Origin: Lentibacillus persicus
GTDB taxonomy: Bacteria > Bacillota > Bacilli > Bacillales > Amphibacillaceae
Assembly (NCBI RefSeq): GCF_900112705.1
Contig: NZ_FOMR01000004.1
Span: forward strand, 1 to 64,000
DNA length: 64,000 nucleotides
Direction of reading: 5' to 3'
Every line of letters starts with the position of its first letter. The first letter of the stretch is position 1. The translations under genes were made by a program, and so were the position numbers. Below are positions 7,294 to 15,719 of the stretch, in pieces. The notes under the pieces are model-generated. The model did not search any database. It was not told where the DNA came from and saw nothing but the letters and a program-made list of their open reading frames with translations.

Positions 7294-8964
7294 ATGAAAT
7301 CAGATATTGATATTGCACAGGAAGCCACTATTAAACCAATTGCAGAAATCGCAGGGAAACTCGGCCTTGACCAGGGAGATTGGGAACCATACGGCCACAC
7401 CAAAGCAAAGCTCTCGGAAGCATTAATGAATAAGTTAGAGGCGAAGCAGAACGGAAAAGTGATTCTAGTTACCTCGATTAACCCTACTAAAGCAGGAGAA
7501 GGCAAATCGACGGTTACGGTCGGCTTGGGTCAAGCTATGGAAAAAATAGGCAAAAAAGCAATGATTGCTTTACGTGAGCCTTCCTTAGGACCTGTCATGG
7601 GGATGAAGGGCGGTGCAGCTGGCGGGGGTTATTCACAAGTCCTACCCATGGAGGATATAAACCTTCATTTCACCGGGGACTTGCACGCCATTACGACAGC
7701 TAACAATGCCCTTGCAGCTATGATTGATAATCACATACATAGAGGAAATGCATTAAACATTGATCCGCGGCGTATTGAATGGAAGCGGGTAATGGATATG
7801 AATGACCGAGCGCTGAGACAAATTGTTGTTGGTCTTGGCGGCCCCTTACGCGGTGTGCCGCGAGAAGATGGATTTAATATTACGGTAGCATCTGAAATAA
7901 TGGCGATCATATGCCTTGCAACAAATCTGAACGATTTAAAAACAAGAATTTCCAACATTATTATTGGCTATACATATGATGAGAAACCCGTCACTGCAGG
8001 CGATTTGAAAGTAGAAGGAGCATTGACACTCTTGTTGAAAGAAGCAATTAAGCCTAACCTTGTTCAGACAACAGAGAATACCCCTGCCGTCATTCATGGC
8101 GGCCCCTTTGCCAATATTGCGCACGGTTGCAACAGCATTATGGCGACAAAAACTGCCGCGAAACTAAGCGATTATGTTGTCACAGAAGCTGGTTTCGGAG
8201 CAGACTTGGGAGCTGAGAAATTTTTGGATATCAAATCCCGGGCTGGTGAATTAAAAACGGACGCTGTTGTCATCGTAGCGACTGTACGTGCTATAAAAAT
8301 GCATGGTGGCATTGATCATGCCAACCTGAGCAATGAAAATGTTGAAGTAATGAAAGATGGTATTGAAAACCTGGCGAAACACATTGAAACGATTGAAGCA
8401 TTCGGTCTGCCGCTTGTGGTTGCTATTAATAAATTTCCAACCGATACGGCTGCAGAAATCGAATATATTACGTCATGGTGTAAGTCGAGGGACATTGATG
8501 TGGCTTTAACAGATGTACACGCAAAAGGCGGTGAAGGCGGGATAGAACTTGTTTCAAAGGTAGTTGAAAAGGCTGACGCGCCTTCGCTTGGATTGAACTA
8601 TATTTATGATTTGGACGATACCCTGGAAACAAAAATCAAAAAAATCGCACAAACCGTTTATGGTGCTGATGACATCGATCTATCGCCAAAAGCAAAAAGA
8701 CAGCTTTCCTCTTATGAAGAAGCAGGATGGGGCAAACTGCCGGTATGTATGGCCAAAACACAATACTCCTTATCTGATGATCCTTCGTTGATTGGAAGAC
8801 CTGAGAATTTTACAATATCAATAAGAGAAGTGCGACCTTCAATAGGTGCAGGGTTTATTGTTGTGTTAACCGGAGATATCCTGACGATGCCTGGCTTGCC
8901 AAAAAATCCCGCTGCCCTCAATATGGATGTGGATGAAGATGGAAAGGTACTCGGGTTATTTTAA
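7294..8964 (+). CDS. fhs: formate-tetrahydrofolate ligase
   Basis: Makes 10-formyl-tetrahydrofolate from formate, THF and ATP, feeding purine and formyl-Met-tRNA synthesis. The 556-residue protein is full length. The P-loop [17 protein letters not shown] lies near residues 64-80, followed by the family motif [19 protein letters not shown] and, further on, [20 protein letters not shown], split in two here as TTENTPAV and [14 protein letters not shown] 7294 is preferred because TGGGAG (7279-7284) stands 9 bases upstream; TTG 7273 is an in-frame alternative without a site. It is followed one base later by an HD-hydrolase gene and then thyA and dfrA, making a one-carbon/folate neighbourhood. Confidence 0.95.
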   Translation: MKSDIDIAQEATIKPIAEIAGKLGLDQGDWEPYGHTKAKLSEALMNKLEAKQNGKVILVTSINPTKAGEGKSTVTVGLGQAMEKIGKKAMIALREPSLGPVMGMKGGAAGGGYSQVLPMEDINLHFTGDLHAITTANNALAAMIDNHIHRGNALNIDPRRIEWKRVMDMNDRALRQIVVGLGGPLRGVPREDGFNITVASEIMAIICLATNLNDLKTRISNIIIGYTYDEKPVTAGDLKVEGALTLLLKEAIKPNLVQTTENTPAVIHGGPFANIAHGCNSIMATKTAAKLSDYVVTEAGFGADLGAEKFLDIKSRAGELKTDAVVIVATVRAIKMHGGIDHANLSNENVEVMKDGIENLAKHIETIEAFGLPLVVAINKFPTDTAAEIEYITSWCKSRDIDVALTDVHAKGGEGGIELVSKVVEKADAPSLGLNYIYDLDDTLETKIKKIAQTVYGADDIDLSPKAKRQLSSYEEAGWGKLPVCMAKTQYSLSDDPSLIGRPENFTISIREVRPSIGAGFIVVLTGDILTMPGLPKNPAALNMDVDEDGKVLGLF

Positions 8965-8965
8965 T

Positions 8966-9565
8966 ATGCAAACTGACACGAAAATGAAGGCGATCAAAAA
9001 TTATGTATACACCATTTTTGACGAGGACCCAACAGGCCATGATTTCTTTCACATGAAACGAGTCGCCCGGATGGCGCGATTCATAGCAGTTAAAGAAGGT
9101 TCAGATTTATTTATTTGCGAAGCTGCCGGATGGGTCCACGACGTTGGGGACAAAAAACTGTTTTCCAATCGTAGCAAAGCTTTGGAACAACTTAATCATT
9201 TTTTACGATCCATTGATTGCACTGCTACGGACATCAATGCTATTCGGGAAGCAGTTGATAATATTTCATTCAGTCGAGGGAAAATACCTGCTTCAATCGA
9301 AGGTAAAATAGTCCAGGATGCCGACAGACTCGATGCCATCGGTGCTATTGGAGTTGCTCGTACGTTTTCGTTTGGTGGGGCGAAAGGTCAATTGCTTTGG
9401 CATGATAGTGAAGAAAAACGTCAAAATACATCAATACAACATTTTTACGATAAATTACTTTACTTAAAGGGACTCATGCATACCAGAACAGCCAAACAAA
9501 TAGCTGAACAACGTCACCGGTTTATGGAAATGTACTTACAGCAATTTTTAAATGAATGGCAATAA
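8966..9565 (+). CDS. HD-domain phosphohydrolase (YedJ-like)
   Basis: A 199-residue metal-dependent phosphohydrolase. The ligands of the HD superfamily are visible: HDFFHMKRV near residue 25 gives the first His, WVHDVGDKK near residue 59 gives the His-Asp pair, and VQDADRLDAIGAIG near residue 118 gives the last Asp. The YedJ-type proteins have unknown physiological substrates, probably nucleotides. The gene starts one base after the fhs stop; with no good ribosome site of its own it is probably coupled to fhs. A start further inside, at ATG 8984, cannot be excluded. Confidence 0.82.
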   Translation: MQTDTKMKAIKNYVYTIFDEDPTGHDFFHMKRVARMARFIAVKEGSDLFICEAAGWVHDVGDKKLFSNRSKALEQLNHFLRSIDCTATDINAIREAVDNISFSRGKIPASIEGKIVQDADRLDAIGAIGVARTFSFGGAKGQLLWHDSEEKRQNTSIQHFYDKLLYLKGLMHTRTAKQIAEQRHRFMEMYLQQFLNEWQ

Positions 9566-9667
9566 ACGTTTATTACATCGGGCAGCAGGTAAGGCAGGGT
9601 CTGCCCGATTAAAATTGCTGTCATATGCAACGTATTTATATTATGATAGTCATACGAGGTGAGAATA

Positions 9668-10624
9668 ATGCTGTCAGGCGAAAAAGGATACTTGGATTTA
9701 TGCAGATACATACTTAAAAACGGCACGAAAAAGCATGACCGGACCGGAACAGGAACTTATTCAATATTCGGCAGCCAGATGCGTTTTGATCTCAGTGAAG
9801 GTTTCCCGCTTCTGACAACGAAAAAGGTACCATTTCGGCTTGTTGCCAGTGAGTTGCTCTGGTTTATTAAAGGTGACACAAATATCCAGTACTTACTGCA
9901 AAACAATAATAATATTTGGAATGAATGGGCTTTTAAGAAATGGGTGGAAAGTGATCGTTATGATGGTCCTGACATGACTGATTTCGGGATTCGCAGTCAG
10001 CAGGATCCAGAGTTTAACCGACAGTATCAGGAACAAATGAACCGGTTTAAAGAAAAAATTCTGACTGATAATTCCTTTGCTGCAACGTTTGGGGATTTGG
10101 GGAATGTATACGGTAAACAATGGCGAGAGTGGAAGACGTCGCAAAACGAAACTATTGATCAGTTAAGTAATGTGATTAATTCAATTCAAAATAAACCGGA
10201 TTCCCGGCGGCATATTGTATCAGCATGGAATCCGGAAGACGTGCCGAACATGGCGCTGCCGCCATGCCATACATTATTTCAGTTTTACGTTGCGGACGGA
10301 AAATTATCGTGTCAGTTATATCAGCGAAGTGCTGATATATTTATAGGCGTGCCTTTCAATATTGCAAGTTATGCACTTTTGACTTATATGATTGCGCATG
10401 AGTGCGGGCTTGAAGCTGGCGACTTTATCCATACGTTGGGTGACGCCCATATCTATACGAATCATGTTGAACAAGTCAAAACGCAACTCGGGCGTTCCAT
10501 CCGGCCGCTTCCACGACTGACCCTCAACCCAGTAAAAGACTCAATTTTTGATTTTGAAATGTCTGATATTGGCTTGACCGGTTATAATCCGCATCCACCA
10601 ATTAAAGCACCAATCGCAGTCTGA
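9668..10624 (+). CDS. thyA: thymidylate synthase
   Basis: Converts dUMP and methylene-THF to dTMP and dihydrofolate. The 318-residue protein contains the catalytic Cys loop ([12 protein letters not shown]), dUMP-phosphate arginines ([12 protein letters not shown]), [19 protein letters not shown] and [12 protein letters not shown]. It is longer than the roughly 264-residue E. coli type because of an insert (about residues 85-140) of the kind seen in the Lactobacillus casei enzyme. Start ATG 9668 follows GAGGTGAG (9655-9662); an in-frame GTG at 9659 is less likely. dfrA follows after 19 bases, so product dihydrofolate is recycled by the neighbour. Confidence 0.95.
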   Translation: MLSGEKGYLDLCRYILKNGTKKHDRTGTGTYSIFGSQMRFDLSEGFPLLTTKKVPFRLVASELLWFIKGDTNIQYLLQNNNNIWNEWAFKKWVESDRYDGPDMTDFGIRSQQDPEFNRQYQEQMNRFKEKILTDNSFAATFGDLGNVYGKQWREWKTSQNETIDQLSNVINSIQNKPDSRRHIVSAWNPEDVPNMALPPCHTLFQFYVADGKLSCQLYQRSADIFIGVPFNIASYALLTYMIAHECGLEAGDFIHTLGDAHIYTNHVEQVKTQLGRSIRPLPRLTLNPVKDSIFDFEMSDIGLTGYNPHPPIKAPIAV

Positions 10625-10643
10625 CTGAAGGAGGAACAATGCA

Positions 10644-11138
10644 ATGATTTCATTACTTGCGGCCATGGACCGAAACCGGGTTATTGGATATCAGAATGAC
10701 TTGCCCTGGCATTTGCCAAATGACCTAAAATTCTTTAAAAAACTTACAACAGGGCATTCGATTGTTATGGGGCGAAAAACGTTTGAAGCAATTGGAAGAC
10801 CGCTCCCAAATCGGAAAAGCATTGTTATTTCAAAACAACATGACCAATTTCCGGAAGGGGTGGAGGTTGTAAAGGATATTAACACGGTCTTGCAATGGAA
10901 TGAGCAGGAACCAACTGCTGAGATATTTGTAATTGGCGGTGGGGAGATTTTCAATCAGTTCCTGGAGCATGCCGGTCGTATGTATATTACACGGGTTGAT
11001 GCTGAATTTCAGGGTGACACGTTTTTTCCTTATTTTATTGACTCTGAATGGCGATTAACGCGTAAGGAAAAAGGGGAGAAGAATACTAAAAATCCTTACG
11101 ACTATTATTTCTTACAATATGATCGATTGGAAGGATGA
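10644..11138 (+). CDS. dfrA: dihydrofolate reductase
   Basis: Reduces dihydrofolate to tetrahydrofolate with NADPH; the target of trimethoprim. The 164-residue protein has the conserved N-terminus ISLLAAMDRNRVIGYQNDLPWHLPNDL (start and end of this stretch: ISLLAAMD and LPWHLPNDL), the cofactor motif VMGRKTFEAIGRPLPNR and FVIGGGEIF. An AGGAGG site (10629-10634) precedes ATG 10644. It stands in an operon with thyA upstream and mobA three bases downstream. Confidence 0.95.
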   Translation: MISLLAAMDRNRVIGYQNDLPWHLPNDLKFFKKLTTGHSIVMGRKTFEAIGRPLPNRKSIVISKQHDQFPEGVEVVKDINTVLQWNEQEPTAEIFVIGGGEIFNQFLEHAGRMYITRVDAEFQGDTFFPYFIDSEWRLTRKEKGEKNTKNPYDYYFLQYDRLEG

Positions 11139-11141
11139 GGC

Positions 11142-11729
11142 ATGCACGTATCTGGCGTTGTTCTTTCAGGCGGAAAATCGACCCGTATGGGGAAAACTAA
11201 ATCATTATTGGATTTAAACGGCCGGCCTGTTATTTCTCATGTTACTGATGAAATGGAGGCGTTTTGTGACGATACGGCAGTGATCACAAATGACCCGGCT
11301 GCCTATCAATTTCTTGGATTTGATTTATATCAGGACAGATACAAGGAAAAAGGACCGCTTGCTGGAATTGAAACAGCTATTCAGCACATTGATGCCGATG
11401 TGTATGTTATGGCGGCTTGTGACACGCCATTTATTCATCGGGCAGTGTATCATCATTTAATTGAGTCTCTTGGCTATGCTGATGCTGTCATCCCGATATA
11501 TAATGATCGGATGCATCCGCTCTCCGGTATTTATACGAAACATGTCCTGTCACCCATTCAAAACTTGCTGGATGAGAACGAGCGAAAAATACGGACATTA
11601 TTCAATGCAATATCAGTTAATTATATGACCAATTTCAGTGGAATTTCCGAGGATGTATTAAACAAGCATTTTTTTAATATGAATTACCCGGAACAGTACG
11701 AGATGGCAAAAAGGAAAACCATCCGCTGA
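11142..11729 (+). CDS. mobA: molybdenum cofactor guanylyltransferase
   Basis: Transfers GMP from GTP to molybdopterin, giving the MGD cofactor used by enzymes such as NarG. The 195-residue protein opens with the nucleotidyltransferase motif VVLSGGKSTRMGKTKSLL, and has the GPLAGIETAIQ and AACDTPF (metal-binding Asp) motifs in order. The last two codons and TGA lie inside a 26-base repeat (11722-11747) present again at 11902-11927, so the present C-terminus may have been reshaped by the repeat. It is the only molybdenum cofactor gene in the window; the nitrate reductase 8 kb downstream is its likely client. Confidence 0.9.
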   Translation: MHVSGVVLSGGKSTRMGKTKSLLDLNGRPVISHVTDEMEAFCDDTAVITNDPAAYQFLGFDLYQDRYKEKGPLAGIETAIQHIDADVYVMAACDTPFIHRAVYHHLIESLGYADAVIPIYNDRMHPLSGIYTKHVLSPIQNLLDENERKIRTLFNAISVNYMTNFSGISEDVLNKHFFNMNYPEQYEMAKRKTIR

Positions 11730-11927
11730 ATGAAGTTTCACTTTATCCCGCATATAACTGGCACTAGTCTTCCAAACTACGGAAGACACTGCCAGTAAAT
11801 GTCCGATTCGGTTCGGGCCTGCAGGATGCAGGTCACAAAGGCGTTGCCACAGGATGTGGTGCACTTAGCCTTTGTTCCACCTAATCAGCGGGAAAAAGCA
11901 TTCCGCTGAATGAAGTTTCACTTTATC
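11722..11927. repeat. 180-bp repeat unit bounded by 26-base direct repeats
   Basis: An identical 26-base sequence occurs at 11722-11747 and 11902-11927, 180 bases apart. Between them are a strong hairpin (ACTGGCA...TGCCAGT, about 11759-11796, with GTCTTCC / GGAAGAC inside) and the structured element at 11818-11875. CCCGC just inside the left copy faces GCGGG just before the right copy. It looks like an inserted or partly duplicated repeat unit. The left copy forms the end of mobA. Confidence 0.7.
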
Positions 11928-12040
11928 AGTTGCTAAACAACCCTTGGCATGTTACACTTTTATCAGTTTCAGAGTGTTTGCAGAATACGAATTAACACTA
12001 TCAAAATTCAGGCTAAATAATAATAAAGAAGGTGTCATAC
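11730..12040. other. gene-free repeat region between mobA and tatA
   Basis: About 310 bases without a gene. It is filled by the 180-base repeat unit, then an A/T-rich stretch (11930-12030) that should hold the promoter of the tat genes. No convincing -35/-10 pair was singled out. Confidence 0.55.
11818..11875 (+). repeat. double AGGAT-loop hairpin element, copy 1
   Basis: Hairpin A: CCTGC (11818-11822), loop AGGAT, GCAGG (11828-11832). Hairpin B: CCAC (11847-11850), loop AGGAT, GTGG (11856-11859). Hairpin B is enclosed by ACAAAGGC (11835-11842) pairing with GCCTTTGT (11868-11875). A second copy at 39283-39339 has the same layout, with compensatory changes in hairpin A. No protein-coding sense is apparent. 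Confidence 0.7.
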
Positions 12041-12250
12041 ATGGGTATAGGCAGTATCGGCTTCCCTGGACTTATTTTGATCTTAATGATTGCTTTGATA
12101 ATTTTCGGGCCTAAGAAACTACCTGAAATTGGAAAAGCTGCCGGGAATACGCTTCGTGAATTCAAGAAATCAACACAGGATTTAACGAGTGATGTTTCCG
12201 ATGAAGTTAAAGAAACAAAAGATATCGTAAAAAATGATCAAAATAAGTGA
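12041..12250 (+). CDS. tatA: Sec-independent translocase pore protein TatA (first copy)
   Basis: TatA oligomers form the channel through which folded twin-arginine proteins cross the membrane. The 69-residue protein has the typical order: short periplasm-side N-terminus, one membrane helix ([17 protein letters not shown]), the [14 protein letters not shown] hinge motif, an amphipathic helix and a charged tail. ATG 12041 follows AAGAAGGTG (12027-12033, 8 bases); the in-frame GTG 12032 lies inside that site and is unlikely. A second tatA follows after 19 bases, then tatC. Confidence 0.93.
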   Translation: MGIGSIGFPGLILILMIALIIFGPKKLPEIGKAAGNTLREFKKSTQDLTSDVSDEVKETKDIVKNDQNK

Positions 12251-12269
12251 TTTTACGGAGTGATTATGT

Positions 12270-12455
12270 ATGGGCATAGGCAGTATTGGGATTCCAGGTT
12301 TAATTTTAATTCTGATCATTGCTTTGGTTATTTTCGGGCCGTCTAAATTACCTGAAATCGGCAAGGCTGTCGGCAGTTCACTAAAGGAATTTAAGAATTC
12401 TGCGAAAGATATTGGATCTGATGATTCAGACAAGAACGATCGAACACCAAAATAA
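12270..12455 (+). CDS. tatA: TatA (second, tandem copy)
   Basis: A 61-residue TatA with the same N-terminus (MGIGSIG.PGLILIL) and hinge [14 protein letters not shown] as the gene just upstream, but a shorter tail. The close similarity and adjacency point to tandem duplication. Both copies keep the Phe-Gly hinge and membrane helix, so both should work. They may form mixed oligomers or differ in expression. No separate promoter is visible between them. A terminator-like hairpin follows before tatC. Confidence 0.92.
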   Translation: MGIGSIGIPGLILILIIALVIFGPSKLPEIGKAVGSSLKEFKNSAKDIGSDDSDKNDRTPK

Positions 12456-12468
12456 TAGACTGTTTAAC

Positions 12469-12500
12469 AAGGTGTAGGGGGAAACCTTACATCTTCTTTT
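12469..12500 (+). promoter_or_regulatory. leaky terminator-like hairpin between tatA2 and tatC
   Basis: An 11-bp stem with two G-U pairs: AAGGTGTAGGG (12469-12479) with CCTTACATCTT (12485-12495), loop GGAAA, followed by CTTTT. The short T run suggests partial termination, which would give more TatA than TatC. This is inference; no other promoter for tatC is seen. Confidence 0.45.
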
Positions 12501-12524
12501 ATGCTTGGACTAGGAGCGTGGGTC

Positions 12525-13289
12525 ATGTCGCGGAAACAGCAGTTCGAAAATGAAAAGGAAATGAATGTTGTCGGGCATCTGTCCGAACTCAGAAATCGGC
12601 TTATCGTAACAGCACTTTTTTTTATTGCATTTTTTATAACCGGCTTTATATATGTTGATGTTATTTATGGTTTTATCGAAGACGATTTGCCCTTCAAACT
12701 GAGCGTCACAGGGCTGACTGATCTTATATCAGTTTATTTGACGCTGGCAGCGGTTGTAGCCGCAGTTGGTGCACTGCCGATATTAGCATTGCAAGCTTGG
12801 CTGTTTATCCGTCCGGGGCTGACCAAACCCGAGCGGGCTGCAACACTAATGTACATCCCTGTTATATTCATTTTATTCGTCGCAGGTATTGCTTTTGGCT
12901 ATGTGACTTTTGTAGAATTAATCATACCATTCTTGCTCTCCCTGAATGACGGTATGTTTAACGAAATATTTACGTATGATCGTTACTTTAAACTCTTATT
13001 CCGGATTGTCATTCCATTTGCCTTATTTTTCGAAATGCCGGTTATCGTTATGTTCCTGACACGTTTGGGGATTATTACACCTGATTTCATGCGGCAGACA
13101 CGAAAATATGCGTATTTAATTCTTGTAATTGTTGGTGCATTAATCACACCGCCAGACTTTATTTTGCAGCTTGTAGCTATCATACCGCTGATACTTTTGT
13201 ATGAAATCAGCATTTATCTTTCCAACATAGTATATCGTAAAAAGCTGAAAAAACACCGTGAGTTTATGGAAAAAGACAGCATTGAATAA
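12525..13289 (+). CDS. tatC: twin-arginine translocase receptor TatC
   Basis: TatC binds the twin-arginine signal peptide and gathers TatA. The 254-residue protein begins its core with the signature HLSELRNRL (about residues 17-25) and has six membrane spans. The loop motif FIRPGLTKPER and the ending with IIPLILLYEISIYL are family-typical. ATG 12525 is chosen for its AGGAGC site (12512-12517); an in-frame ATG at 12501 lacks one. Its stop (13287-13289) nearly touches the ribosome site of the YozE gene. Confidence 0.93.
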   Translation: MSRKQQFENEKEMNVVGHLSELRNRLIVTALFFIAFFITGFIYVDVIYGFIEDDLPFKLSVTGLTDLISVYLTLAAVVAAVGALPILALQAWLFIRPGLTKPERAATLMYIPVIFILFVAGIAFGYVTFVELIIPFLLSLNDGMFNEIFTYDRYFKLLFRIVIPFALFFEMPVIVMFLTRLGIITPDFMRQTRKYAYLILVIVGALITPPDFILQLVAIIPLILLYEISIYLSNIVYRKKLKKHREFMEKDSIE

Positions 13290-13303
13290 TGGAGGATTTT
13301 CTA

Positions 13304-13525
13304 ATGCGCTCGTTTTACCATTTCGCCTTAACCTATCGCGGAAAAGAAATTCCGGATGATAAAAGCCGGCTGGCTGATTGGTTGTTTTACGACCATGACT
13401 TTCCAAAACATTCTGCTGCTTATAATGAAATCAGTGATTACCTTGAAGGGAACAGCCCATTTGTTAATGCGCTTGCGACCTTCGATGAAATGTGGGAAGC
13501 TTATCAACTAAATAATATTGACTAG
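13304..13525 (+). CDS. yozE: YozE family protein (SAM-like fold, UPF0346)
   Basis: A 73-residue cytoplasmic protein beginning SFYHFALTYRG, with the family's acidic helical body (DFPKHSAAYNEISDYLE) and ending FDEMWEAYQ. The YozE family has a sterile-alpha-motif-like fold and no established function. ATG 13304 follows GGAGGA (13291-13296). An in-frame ATG at 13289 overlaps the tatC stop but lies before the ribosome site and is rejected. Probably co-transcribed with tatC. Confidence 0.88.
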   Translation: MRSFYHFALTYRGKEIPDDKSRLADWLFYDHDFPKHSAAYNEISDYLEGNSPFVNALATFDEMWEAYQLNNID

Positions 13526-13744
13526 ACATTAGCTTCTCACAATTAATCACGTTCAAACAATGCGCATTTAATTACAGCAGATTTCGGCAAAAAACGCGCA
13601 TATGTGTAACATTATGGTGGGTTGTGCGGTTACCCGGGAAATATCGGGATTGACGTTTTCATTAAATCGCCATATTTACATGTCTTGAGCCCCATTCACA
13701 TCGTTTATACTTAAGGTATACACATAATGAAAGAAGGGGATACC
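13526..13744. other. gene-free stretch before the 26-codon gene
   Basis: No gene seen. It contains TGCGC...GCGCA repeats (about 13561-13600), CCCGGGAAATATCGGG (13634-13649), and a promoter-like TTGACG followed 17 bases later by TATTTA near 13650-13680. Confidence 0.45.
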
Positions 13745-13825
13745 ATGTTTACAGTAGTTGTGTTTGGCGTCATCCTTACAGGAACGGTCGGTTTTATAAT
13801 AGCAGCAGAAGTATCGAGTGATTAA
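13745..13825 (+). CDS. 26-residue single-span membrane peptide, unannotated type
   Basis: An ATG at 13745 stands five bases after AAGGGG (13734-13739) and opens 26 codons ending with TAA at 13823-13825. The peptide is almost all hydrophobic: it starts MFTVVVFGVILTG, continues through TVGFIIAA, and ends with acidic EVSSD. This fits a single membrane helix with the acidic end as the cytoplasmic or outer tail. A clean intrinsic terminator follows after 22 bases. The gene is thus framed by a ribosome site and terminator, which chance frames rarely have. I do not recognise a family. Confidence 0.65.
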   Translation: MFTVVVFGVILTGTVGFIIAAEVSSD

Positions 13826-13847
13826 ACTCTATAGTCTGTCACACTCA

Positions 13848-13885
13848 GTAGCCTTTACGCATTACAAGTAAAGGCTACATTTTAT
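13848..13885 (+). terminator. terminator of the 26-codon gene
   Basis: An 11-bp perfect stem, GTAGCCTTTAC (13848-13858) and GTAAAGGCTAC (13868-13878), then ATTTTATT. Confidence 0.75.
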
Positions 13886-13975
13886 TCTTCACTAACTTGC
13901 GATAAACGCCTACACTAATCATGAATGGCCACGTACAATAACCTAAGTGACTTTAAGTGATAGAGGAGGATTGTC

Positions 13976-14410
13976 ATGGTATGGCCGATTCAGCAAAAGC
14001 AACCGAATAACGTCATGCTGCCGCCTCAGGCATTTGGCCCGGGATACTCCCCACAACAGAGAGGAACAGATCTTCATCAGTTTACCAAGGGATTGTTGAC
14101 CCCTGAGCGTATCAATGGCTGGTCCCAGCAATTGAATAATGTGCAAAAGGTATTGAATGTCGTTCAGCAAACTGCTCCCATAATTCAGCAATATGGGCCA
14201 ATGATAAAAAATTTGCCGATGCTGTTTCAATTGATGAAGGCAATGAACGAGGATGACGCCGATACTAATTCGGAAAATCGCCCAGAAAAATCGAGTGAAA
14301 AGGGCGATGAGCTAGAGGAACCTCAATCGGAATCGGATTCGGGGCATTTAGAAAAATCGAAAGCTAAGACGTTGAAGACCGGTGAATCTTCTCCAAAATT
14401 ATATATTTAA
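13976..14410 (+). CDS. YqfQ / VrrA-like protein
   Basis: A 144-residue protein with a proline- and glutamine-rich N-terminus, a conserved helical middle (NNVQKVLNVVQQTAPIIQQY then GPMIKNLPMLF, about residues 58-90), and a long acidic, serine-rich tail. This middle resembles the YqfQ/VrrA family of Bacillaceae, some members of which are spore-associated. The repeat-rich N-terminus of longer VrrA proteins is missing. GAGGAGGA (13963-13970) precedes ATG 13976. Family name is from memory of the motif; function is unknown. Confidence 0.6.
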   Translation: MVWPIQQKQPNNVMLPPQAFGPGYSPQQRGTDLHQFTKGLLTPERINGWSQQLNNVQKVLNVVQQTAPIIQQYGPMIKNLPMLFQLMKAMNEDDADTNSENRPEKSSEKGDELEEPQSESDSGHLEKSKAKTLKTGESSPKLYI

Positions 14411-14513
14411 TAGACAAATGACAGACCACTAATGCATTTGTAAGCACACAATTTGATTTTTTTAGCTAAAAAGGAAAAAATAAGACTAGAACGATCCAAA
14501 ATGGAGGTATACT

Positions 14514-15467
14514 ATGACGACTGAATTAGCTACATTTGCAGGTGGTTGTTTTTGGTGTATGGTCGAACCGTTTGACGAACGCCCGGGAATCGAAAAAATC
14601 GTTTCAGGGTATACAGGCGGTCATGTTGAGAATCCAACCTATGAACAAGTTTGTTCTGACACGACCGGACACTTGGAAGCAGTCCAGATTACGTTCGATC
14701 CGGCCTTAATGTCATACGAGGAACTAGTCAATACGTTTTGGCAGCAAATTGACCCTACCGATGCAGGCGGTCAGTTCAACGACCGGGGCGAATCGTATAC
14801 GACGGCGATTTTCTATCATAATTCATCCCAAAAAGAAATAGCCGAACAGACCAAGCAAGACTTGGAGAATAGCGGCAAGTTTTCAAAACCAATCGTTACA
14901 CCAATTCTTCCTGCAAAAACCTTTTATAGAGCTGAGGAAGAACACCAGGATTATTATAAGAAACAGTCATTTCATTATCGCTTATACAAAAAAGGCTCTG
15001 GAAGGGAAGACTTTATTAACGAAACTTGGAAGCAGCAGCCTGATAAAAATGAACTAAAGGCAAAACTGAGCCCAATACAATATATTGTCACACAAGAAAA
15101 CGGCACCGAACAGCCTTTTAATAATGAATACTGGGACAATGAGGATGAAGGTATCTATGTTGACCTCATATCAGGTGATGTACTGTTTTCTTCACATGAT
15201 AAATTTGACGCAAATTGTGGCTGGCCGAGCTTTACCAAACCAGTAGATCCTTATCACGTTGAAGAAAAAACTGATACAAGCCATGGCATGATCCGAACCG
15301 AAGTGAGAAGCAAAAATGCTGATTCACATCTTGGACATGTTTTTAACGATGGACCGAAAGACAGAGGCGGCCTTCGTTATTGCATGAATTCAGCTGCTAT
15401 GAAATTTATACCAAAAGAAGAAATGAAAGCGAAAGGTTATGGAAGCTATTTGTACCTTTTTGACTAA
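14514..15467 (+). CDS. msrAB: bifunctional methionine sulfoxide reductase MsrA-MsrB
   Basis: A 317-residue fusion that reduces both epimers of methionine sulfoxide in proteins. The MsrA half (1-160) has the catalytic Cys12 in FAGGCFWC and the GYTGG and TTGHLEAV motifs. The MsrB half (about 185-317) has CGWPSF, SHLGHVF and the catalytic Cys290 in RYCMNSA. The two CxxC pairs that bind zinc in many MsrB proteins are absent (DLISGDVLF and [10 protein letters not shown] stand there), so this is the zinc-free type. It has a good GGAGG site and appears to be transcribed alone. Confidence 0.95.
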   Translation: MTTELATFAGGCFWCMVEPFDERPGIEKIVSGYTGGHVENPTYEQVCSDTTGHLEAVQITFDPALMSYEELVNTFWQQIDPTDAGGQFNDRGESYTTAIFYHNSSQKEIAEQTKQDLENSGKFSKPIVTPILPAKTFYRAEEEHQDYYKKQSFHYRLYKKGSGREDFINETWKQQPDKNELKAKLSPIQYIVTQENGTEQPFNNEYWDNEDEGIYVDLISGDVLFSSHDKFDANCGWPSFTKPVDPYHVEEKTDTSHGMIRTEVRSKNADSHLGHVFNDGPKDRGGLRYCMNSAAMKFIPKEEMKAKGYGSYLYLFD

Positions 15468-15509
15468 AGCAACGATAATATCATTATGTAAACTAGCTTA
15501 GGAGGAAGC

Positions 15510-15719
15510 ATGAGACACCTTACTTGGGAAAATACGGAGACGATTAAAACAATTGAGTGCGTACACGCAAATGCTGAAAAATTTGTTGTCGATAATAAGC
15601 TGACACCGGGCAAGCAGTATGAAGTGAAAAATGAAACAGAAGAGTTTTATTTTATTATTGATAATAGTGACCGGATAGCAGGATTTTATAAAGATTACTT
15701 TAAAGAGGTTGGGACATAA
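15510..15719 (+). CDS. small conserved Bacillaceae protein (DUF6501-like)
   Basis: A 69-residue cytoplasmic protein starting at ATG 15510 after AGGAGGAAGC. It has a basic and aromatic beta-rich pattern (YEVKNETEEFYFIIDNSDR, then GFYKDYF) that I associate with the DUF6501 family. The last codons (EVGT and stop) fall in the left terminal repeat of the element at 15702-15950, so the natural C-terminus may have been replaced. Function unknown. Confidence 0.65.
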   Translation: MRHLTWENTETIKTIECVHANAEKFVVDNKLTPGKQYEVKNETEEFYFIIDNSDRIAGFYKDYFKEVGT

